A stretch of DNA of 48,323 nt from Neocallimastix lanati (nom. inval.) (Eukaryota > Neocallimastigomycota > Neocallimastigomycetes > Neocallimastigales > Neocallimastigaceae). Below, one piece after another: positions 42,301 through 48,323 of this stretch. The stretch is taken from positions 497,501-545,823 of the forward strand of contig JACVTC010000125.1 of assembly GCA_016946835.1 (NCBI GenBank). Direction: 5' to 3'. The notes under the pieces were generated by a model that was not told the origin of the DNA, searched no databases, and worked only from the letters and a program-made list of their open reading frames with translations. Each line of letters begins with the position of its first letter. Position 1 is the first letter of the stretch. Position numbers and translations under genes: made by a program.

Positions 42301-43336
42301 ATTAATTTTTCAAGCACACAGTATAGGACACGAAGGCTATTACAAGACATACCAACGTTTGAAAAAGAGCTACTATTGGAACAATATGGTTAATGACATT
42401 AAGCGAATTATAGGTAAATGTGAAAAATGTCAATTAAATAAATCTCAACCATACCCTGAACCAACGGAAGATAAACCAACTGAAGTGGAAGGACCATTTA
42501 CACACTTAGGATTGGACATTATAGGACCTCTAAGTAAAACCAGAAATAATAATCAATATATAATCGTTGTGGTTGATTATTTTACTAAATGGGTTGAGGC
42601 AGAGCCCACTGAAAATGTTACTTCTCAGGATGTGATAAAATTTTTAATTAATGTATTTGCTCGACACGGTGTACCTCAAATTATCACTACTGATAATGGA
42701 ACACAATTTACATCAGATATGACAAAAATCTTCCTTGATTTATATGATGTATATGTTAAATTTATCACTCCATATCATCCTGAAAGCAATGGTTTAGTTG
42801 AGAATCGTAATAAAGAAATTGGAAAATTATTACGATTACTAGGACAACAACACAAAGAATGGGATGAAATTTTACCATCTGCACTTTGGGCTTTAAGAAC
42901 TACTAAAAACTCAATCACCAACCATTCAAGTTTTGAATTAGTTTATGGAAGGGAGGACCAACAACCTTTTGACATTGCTGCCAGACCAACTAAGGGTATA
43001 AATAAGTCTTCTGACGAAATTCTACTGGAAAAATTTGTATCACACTACCAATGGGTAATGGAGGCCGCATCTAATATCAAAAATGCTTCGAAGTATTGGG
43101 CTACTAGGAGAGAAGAAAAGACCAGTATGAATCAAGCTAAAAGAATAAAACCAGGTGATTTAGTACTAGTAAGAAACTTTAATCGAACTAAATTAGAACC
43201 TTACTTTGTTGGACCTATGAAAGTGGTAAAGAAACAATTCAATACAGTCACTTTAGCTGATCCTGCTACTAATATACAAATGAATCGTAATGTTCATTTG
43301 AAAAATATTGTCAAGTTTAACTCAGCTTCTACCTAG
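39338..43336 (+). CDS. pol: E2 Pol: protease, reverse transcriptase, RNase H, integrase
   Basis: 1332 residues after the frameshift; no ATG is needed, and the spacer before 39518 has none. The protease active site is LIDSCSNLSIIT (Asp codon 40259), with Cys where DTG/DSG has Gly. RT motifs are VLVPKKNGKWRLCIDYRKVN, LDLYSGYHQI, MPFGLTGAPATFQ and the catalytic FIDD (41312-41323). RNase H shows RTDASYDGIGGVLLQK and YTDHRPLIGLL. The integrase has an HHCC finger (His codons 42317 and 42329; Cys codons 42419 and 42428), a D,D35E triad (Asp codons 42515 and 42692, Glu codon 42800) and a GPY/F-like end (LEPYFVGPMKVV). No chromodomain is present. The frame is intact to TAG 43334-43336. Confidence 0.94.
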   Translation, partial: PLKGSRSTPIVKKIASVCHRSKIVDLKEDDDYEETADFQEGTTTDYYEDFDDKSDGSKELNYLVNVIKRKANHKDEETSDQREKRVHRSLRDDPKPIVTPGLQKQKENQLRGTSRPVKKPTTQLHPSIMVQPRIEKEKRIEKELRDKERASTSTSVENNNNNSNVNVINEETSQEENNSKQTLNKLIQEKSSEKSTEIMPTRIPRRIQMQTDCDSYDVIKDLNSSNCNITFGQLLDVAPKIRSQVSQGLKLEKNNTKISGAVDNMCATTIITNNIDHTYKSKHHEPQEDDIAMVDVIVDGVRGKALIDSCSNLSIITKQFLDKLPYQYEPIGVSAGRIRLATMNDDYSEDVLIKVPVKINELELLVTCRIIDKEDPFYDILINLKTQIDNQLFIHPIRYSLCRFNDQGLIEEITPINNEYDDEEKLLCVIKALNHQEAKQQLKTIEGLPPIKYIYDTVFQSTINSNYREAITKLLEEYIDIIATSSEELTPSDLSPHKIILKEGVKPIKQKFYRLSKLKTDILKEELTKLIYKRLIEPSCSEWSSPVVLVPKKNGKWRLCIDYRKVNEATKKDSYSLPNIEEIFDSLDGAKIFSTLDLYSGYHQILMDDDSVEITTFTTKFGNYQFKVMPFGLTGAPATFQREMNRILFPLIGKCVYNFIDDILIYSRTEEEHLEHLKQVLEIFKEHKLKINIEKCSFMQTEVEVLGHKVSSEGLSPLENKVEAIKEWKAPSNIHELRSFLGAIGYYRNFIKDFAKVTAPLCTLLRKGIKFEWKKEQEESFKILKERLINAPILRFPRFDREFIIRTDASYDGIGGVLLQKDDETGKEHPVHYISRSLSKSEKNYGITDLEGAALIYCINKLKSYIMGNPKQTIVYTDHRPLIGLLKSKEPQNSRHTRWCLTVSMLGIDLRYEAGKNNVVADALSRMKNEKEKVVLTTQIIKEQDENLLSRTIKEFIEEKFTTIDGVDYFVDGNNYRKLVTDTKEKLQLIFQAHSIGHEGYYKTYQRLKKSYYWNNMVNDIKRIIGKCEKCQLNKSQPYPEPTEDKPTEVEGPFTHLGLDIIGPLSKTRNNNQYIIVVVDYFTKWVEAEPTENVTSQDVIKFLINVFARHGVPQIITTDNGTQFTSDMTKIFLDLYDVYVKFITPYHPESNGLVENRNKEIGKLLRLLGQQHKEWDEILPSALWALRTTKNSITNHSSFELVYGREDQQPFDIAARPTKGINKSSDEILLEKFVSHYQWVMEAASNIKNASKYWATRREEKTSMNQAKRIKPGDLVLVRNFNRTKLEPYFVGPMKVVKKQFNTVTLADPATNIQMNRNVHLKNIVKFNSAST

Positions 43337-43346
43337 CTTGAGTCTT

Positions 43347-43359
43347 AGCGGGGGCATCT
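43347..43359 (+). promoter_or_regulatory. E2 polypurine tract region
   Basis: TAGCGGGGGCATC lies directly before the 3' LTR. The G-run is the likely plus-strand primer, although purine purity is modest. Confidence 0.45.
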
Positions 43360-43360
43360 T

Positions 43361-44146
43361 AATACAGAATGAACAAATAATACTAATTGTGCTAGAATAA
43401 TATAAATTATTCTAACCTTATAGATTATTCTATTCTATATAATTGGAACTTTCCAATATTCTTCAAATATTACTAAATAGCAATCTTAAGTTAATAAATC
43501 ACTAATTAACTTATAATTCCTTTTTGAATTATCGATCCGATTCCATTATAATGTATTAAAAATCTTTAGCCAAGAATATTGTCCTTGCCCACTTAATATA
43601 TTAATATTATATTTCTTTTGTATTATGTTATATTGAAAATAATCAAATCTATTTAATTAGTTATTAAAATTTTCGTTATCAATTTAAATTTATTTTTAAT
43701 TACTAAATTTAACTAAACCACAATAAAATATTCTGTATAATCTCTTTATTTTTATTTTATATATATTAGTATTAAACTATTATTAAATAATTAATAATTC
43801 AATAATATATAACTACTATTTATAACAATAATATTATTAACTAAAATAATAATTCAATTTCAATTTAAATGTTTTATTTATAAAAATAATTAGTAATTAG
43901 TTTATTAAAAAAATAGTTAGGCTTTACAAATTTTAATTTGATAAAAAAATATAAATACATGTAATTTTAGTGAAATAAAATATAATCAATAACTTTCTTT
44001 TTATTAAATAAATAATTATATTATTATTTTTCTTTTATAAATTTAAATAAATAAATATTGATTTTAAAACAAATTATTTTTTTTATTGTAATTTTATTAT
44101 TTGTGTTAATTATTATTATATTCCTAAAATTATATGAACCATACCA
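43361..44146 (+). repeat. E2 3' LTR
   Basis: 786 bp, differing from the 5' LTR at one position I noticed. It is followed by TTAT and then at once by the LTR of E3. Confidence 0.9.
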
Positions 44147-44150
44147 TTAT

Positions 44151-44936
44151 AATACAGAATGAACAAATAATACTAATTGTGCTAGAATAATATAAATTAT
44201 TCTAACCTTATAGATTATTCTATTCTATATAATTGGAACTTTCCAACATTCTTCAAATATTACTAAATAGAAATCTTAAGTTAATAAATCACTAATTAAC
44301 TTATAATTCCTTTTTGAATTATCGATCCGATTCCATTATAATGTATTAAAAATCTTTAGCCAAGAATATTGTCCTTGCCCACTTAATATATTAATATTAT
44401 ATTTCTTTTGTATTATGTTATATTGAAAATAATCAAATCTATTTAATTAGTTATTAAAATTTTCGTTATCAATTTAAATTTATTTTTAATTACTAAATTT
44501 AACTAAACCACAATAAAATATTCTGTATAATCTCTTTATTTTTATTTTATATATATTAGTATTAAACTATTATTAAATAATTAATAATTCAATAATATAT
44601 AACTACTATTTATAACAATAATATTATTAACTAAAATAATAATTCAATTTCAATTTAAATGTTTTATTTATAAAAATAATTAGTAATTAGTTTATTAAAA
44701 AAATAGTTAGGCTTTACAAATTTTAATTTGATAAAAAAATATAAATACATGTAATTTTAGTGAAATAAAATATAATCAATAACTTTCTTTTTATTAAATA
44801 AATAATTATATTATTATTTTTCTTTTATAAATTTAAATAAATAAATATTGATTTTAAAACAAATTATTTTTTTTATTGTAATTTTATTATTTGTGTTAAT
44901 TATTATTATATTCCTAAAATTATATGAACCATACCA
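44151..44936 (+). repeat. E3 5' LTR
   Basis: 786 bp, sister of the E2 LTRs. It is separated from the E2 3' LTR only by TTAT, so the two elements do not share an LTR. Confidence 0.9.
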
Positions 44937-44944
44937 TGAAAAAT

Positions 44945-45444
44945 TGGTGGAGATATCGGGGAATATAATAATAAATTAATACATTAGGGATAAAATTATA
45001 ATATTAATAAATAATTTTTCTAATAAAACAAATATTTTTTTAAAAAAGAAAACAATTTTTATATTTTTAACTAATTATTATTAATTGTTAAAAATATTAA
45101 TTAATATTAAATTAAACTAATATTCGTGCATAGATTTCCGGGTTAAGTTTATCCTACATAGTAATTGGGCTAGTAGGCTCTGGACTGCTATTTTTTATAT
45201 TGAAAATAGTAACCGTGGCACACGCGTGGCATGACACCTTTCAAGAGGTAAGCTGCACGTCAGACAGTGTGTACTATCAGATTGCACGATTATTATAATT
45301 TAATAAGTGATTAATAATAATAAATAATTAATAATTTTATTAGTTAAAAGATTTATTTTTTTTAATTTTTTTTATTTTTACTTTTTTATAACAATTTATA
45401 CATTACGAGGTTTAGCATTCTATAGATACAATAAATTTTATTTT
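44945..45444 (+). other. E3 PBS and leader
   Basis: TGGTGGAGATATCGGGG at 44945-44961 as in E2, then a leader nearly identical to E2, including the CATGACACCTTTCAAGAGG block near 45230. Confidence 0.7.
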
Positions 45445-46362
45445 ATGAGAACATCCAGTACTTCCAGTACTCCAACAGAGAGTACTCCAGAAGATAAGCT
45501 TAGCTTCAGAGAATTAAAGAAAGAATTAAAAGATTTCGAAAAGCTTACTAAACAAAACCTTGACATCAATTCCTGGGCAAATGAGTTAAAGGCATGGATA
45601 AAATACCAACATATCAAGGATCCTGAAACTATTTTTACTGCTTGTATATTAACGGCTTCTGGAGAACCAAGAGAAATTATCCAAGAACTAGAAGATGGAA
45701 ATGATCTTACTGAAGATGAAGATTCTGATTTCGACAGCGATAGTGAAGGAGAAGATGATGAAGAAAATGAATCTACTAACACCTACCCAAGCCTTGATGA
45801 AATAATAAATCATCTAAAGACCTTTTATGGACTTAAAGAAGATCAAACCAACTTGTTACGAGAATTACGTTCCATGAAAATAAAGAAGAACGAGAAAGTT
45901 AAAGATTTTAATGTCCGTTATAGATCTTTGTACCATAAATTGGATAAAAAGAGAAGAAGAAAAATTAGTGTTTTAGATTATGCAGATTCCTTAACCAATA
46001 ATCCTGACGCATGGAGAAAGGTTATGCTTAAAGACCATATTTCTATTACCAAAGCATTCGCTATAGCCGAAAAAGTTGATCGTTTATCTATTAAAAATAG
46101 TACTGAATATTATGATAAGACTCATTACAATCTCCTTAACTCTAAAAGTAATTTTAATAAGAACATTTCAAATGATTTTAACAAACCAAAAACCCACAAA
46201 AATGTATCTATAGAAAATCTCACTAACAAGATGAAAGAAATGAAAATTAGTACTTGCTGGTTTTGTAGCAATGAAGGACATACCAAACGAAACTGTCCTA
46301 AATTAAATTCTATATTGGAAAATAACCGCAAGAAGTTTTATGAAAATTATTTAAACCACTAA
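45445..46362 (+). CDS. gag: E3 Gag (305 aa)
   Basis: Same length as E2 Gag with only a few substitutions. The acidic middle stretch and the CWFCSNEGHTKRNC zinc knuckle are conserved. The frame is intact to TAA 46360-46362. Confidence 0.92.
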   Translation: MRTSSTSSTPTESTPEDKLSFRELKKELKDFEKLTKQNLDINSWANELKAWIKYQHIKDPETIFTACILTASGEPREIIQELEDGNDLTEDEDSDFDSDSEGEDDEENESTNTYPSLDEIINHLKTFYGLKEDQTNLLRELRSMKIKKNEKVKDFNVRYRSLYHKLDKKRRRKISVLDYADSLTNNPDAWRKVMLKDHISITKAFAIAEKVDRLSIKNSTEYYDKTHYNLLNSKSNFNKNISNDFNKPKTHKNVSIENLTNKMKEMKISTCWFCSNEGHTKRNCPKLNSILENNRKKFYENYLNH

Positions 46363-46382
46363 AAGGGAGTAGAAGCACTCCC
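46350..46382 (+). promoter_or_regulatory. E3 -1 ribosomal frameshift signal
   Basis: T_TTA_AAC (46350-46356), an 8-nt spacer and stem GGGAGT (46365-46370) / ACTCCC (46377-46382), unchanged from E2 although the codon just before the heptamer differs (CAT in E2, TAT in E3). Confidence 0.88.
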
Positions 46383-48323
46383 ATCGTCAAAAAAATTGCT
46401 TCAGTCTGCCATCGTCCCAAAACAGTTGACTTAAAAGAAGATGATGATTATGAAGAAATTGCTGATTTCCAAGAAGGTACTACTACGGATTATTACGAAG
46501 ATTTTGATGATGAGTCGGATGGTTCCAAAGAATTGGATTACTTAGTAAACGTTATAAAGAGAAAGGCAAATCCTAAAGATGAAGAGACTAGTGACCAAAG
46601 AGAAAAGAGGGTTCACCGTAGTCTAAGAGATGATCCTAAGCCAATAGTTACTCCAGGTTTACGAAAACAAAAAGAAAATCAATTAAGGGGAACATCGCGA
46701 CCAGTCAAAAAGCCAACAACTCAATTACATCCTTCGATTATGGCTCAACCCAGAATAGAGAAAGAAAAGAGGATTGAGAAAGAGCCAAGAGATAAGGAAA
46801 GAGCTAGTACTAGTACTTCTGTGGAAAATAATAAAAATAGTAATGTTAATATTATTAATGATGAAACTTCTCAGGAAGGAAATAATTCTAAACAAACTTT
46901 AAATAAATTAATTCAAGAAAAATCATCAGAAAAATCAACTGAAATTATGCCAACTAGAATTCCAAAAAGAATACAAATGCAAACTGATTGTGATAGTTAT
47001 GACGTGATCAAAGATTTAAACTCCAGTAATTGCAATATTACATTTGGACAATTATTGGACGTTGCTCCAAAGATACGGTCTCAAGTATCACAAGGACTTA
47101 AATTAGAAAAGAATAATACTAAAATTTCAGGTGCAGTGGATAATATGTGTGCTACTACAATAATAACGAACAATATAGATCATACATATAAAAGTAAACA
47201 TCATGAACCACAAGAAGATGATATTGCTATGGTTGATGTAATAGTAGATGGAGTTCGTGGTAAGGCTTTAATAGATTCATGTAGCAACTTAAGTATTATC
47301 ACAAAGCAATTTTTAGATAAATTACCTTATCAGTATGAACCTATAGGAGTTAGTGCAGGACGAATACGTTTAGCAACGATGAATGATGATTACTCAGAAG
47401 ATGTGTTAATCAAAGTTCCCGTAAAAATTAATGAACTAGAACTACTTGTTACGTGTAGAATTATAGACAAGGAGGATCCATTCTATGATATATTAATCAA
47501 CCTCAAAACTCAAATTGATAACCAGTTATTTATACATCCAATTAGATATAGTCTTTGTCGATTTAATGATCAAGGTTTAATTGAAGAAATTACACCTATT
47601 AATAATGAATATGATGACGAAGAAAAATTATTATGTGTAATCAAAGCATTGAATCACCAAGAAGCTAAGCAACAATTGAAAACGATTGAAGGATTACCAC
47701 CCATAAAATATATATATGACACAGTTTTTCAAAGTACAATTAATTCAAATTATAGAGAAGCTATTACTAAATTACTTGAAGAATATATTGATATAATTGC
47801 AACTTCTTCTGAAGAATTAACACCTTCAGATTTATCACCACACAAATTATTCTTAAGGAAGGAGTTAAACCTATTAAACAAAAATTTTATCGACTTAGTA
47901 AATTAAAAACAGATATCTTAAAAGAAGAATTAACCAAACTCATATATAAACGATTAATTGAACCTTCATGTTCAGAATGGTCATCACCAGTAGTACTTGT
48001 GCCTAAAAAGAACGGTAAATGGCGCCTGTGGTATTGACTATAGGAAAGTAAATGAAGCAACTAAGAAGGATTCTATTCTTTACCAAATATTGAGGAAATT
48101 TTTGATAGCTTAGATGGAGCAAAATCTTCTCAACATTAGATCTTTATTCCGGTTATCATCAAATATTAATGGATGATGATATAGTGTTGAAATCACTACC
48201 TTTACAACTAAGTTCGGAAACTACCAATTCAAGGTAATGCCCTTCGGTTTATAACAGTGCTCCAGCTACATTCCAAAGAGAAATGAACCGTATACTATTT
48301 CCCTTAATAGGAAAATGTGTCTA
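46356..48323 (+). pseudogene. pol: E3 Pol, frameshifted and cut by the window end
   Basis: Open in the -1 frame through the spacer and the protease (the same DSC active site as E2) to about 47845, then broken. Compared with E2, one A is lost in an A-run at about 47846, after which the frame ends at 47906. At least five further 1-2 base indels follow at about 48029, 48073, 48122, 48180 and 48250, all within the RT region. Upstream sequence matches E2 almost perfectly. The indels could be real decay or poor consensus near a contig end. Confidence 0.8.

Larger units (their letters stand above)
37130..44146 (+). mobile_element. E2: complete, potentially autonomous Ty3/gypsy element
   Basis: About 7.0 kb. 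LTRs are 37131-37916 and 43361-44146 (786 bp; a preceding T may belong to them). I found one difference between them (T at 37314, C at 43544), so the insertion is young. It carries a PBS, structured leader, gag, frameshift signal and a full-length open pol in the order protease, RT, RNase H, integrase (gypsy order). TTAT flanks both sides. Confidence 0.93.
44151..48323 (+). mobile_element. E3: second copy of the E2 family, cut by the window end
   Basis: 5' LTR 44151-44936, PBS from 44945, leader, gag and the beginning of pol, all near-identical to E2. The LTR differs from the E2 3' LTR at two positions I noticed (44247 and 44271). Its 3' LTR and right flank lie outside the window. Confidence 0.9.

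Noticed and set aside
43361-44936. E2 and E3 sharing one LTR as a tandem recombination product
   Set aside because: Two full 786-bp LTRs with TTAT between them are present and differ at a few positions, which fits separate insertions better.

Overview
The window looks like nuclear DNA of an extremely AT-rich eukaryote. Intergenic DNA is almost pure A+T with long homopolymers, introns are short GT-AG introns, and two conserved eukaryotic genes are present (cytosolic HSP90 ending in MEEVD and an M1 aminopeptidase with 11 exons). Retrotransposons fill most of the rest. Base composition, the strongly biased HSP90 codon use (AAG, GAA, CCA) and the mix of APE-type LINEs with Ty3/gypsy elements best fit an anaerobic gut fungus (Neocallimastigomycota). 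That assignment is an inference. No CRISPR array, operon or other prokaryotic feature is visible.

Layout: 1-3556 holds HSP90 with its upstream region. 4240-17376 is a nested pile of non-LTR retrotransposons. A family-2 LINE carries a full LINE (C, 9942-14904) at its stop codon. A 5'-truncated sister of C (A') sits at C's 5' junction, a complete LINE (B, 4688-9068) is inserted in A', and a 13-nt LINE tail is inserted in C's 5' region. Most steps are documented by perfect target-site duplications. 17430-18090 is a 47-bp minisatellite. 18439-19966 is a decayed ankyrin-repeat gene. 20781-22603 holds LINE scraps and a SINE-like element that shares the LINE 3' motif and tail. 23674-28365 is the aminopeptidase gene. 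28366-31046 is mostly simple repeats plus a second array of the same minisatellite family.

The most striking region is 31047-48323. A tRNA-Val(UAC) gene on the minus strand is followed, 12-15 bp upstream of its 5' end, by three Ty3/gypsy elements stacked head-to-tail, each junction carrying TTAT. E1 is an RT-less non-autonomous element with apparently identical 1039-bp LTRs. E2 is intact, with 786-bp LTRs, gag and a full protease-RT-RNase H-integrase pol. E3 is a near-identical sister of E2 that runs off the window. All three join gag to pol by an in-frame -1 slippery heptamer (T_TTA_AAC or T_TTA_AAT) followed by a perfect 6-7 bp GC-rich hairpin. The pattern resembles the tRNA-gene targeting known for yeast Ty3 and Dictyostelium DGLT-A, here with repeated use of one site.

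The last 500 bases contain a sudden cluster of small indels relative to E2, which may reflect poor sequence near a contig end rather than biology.
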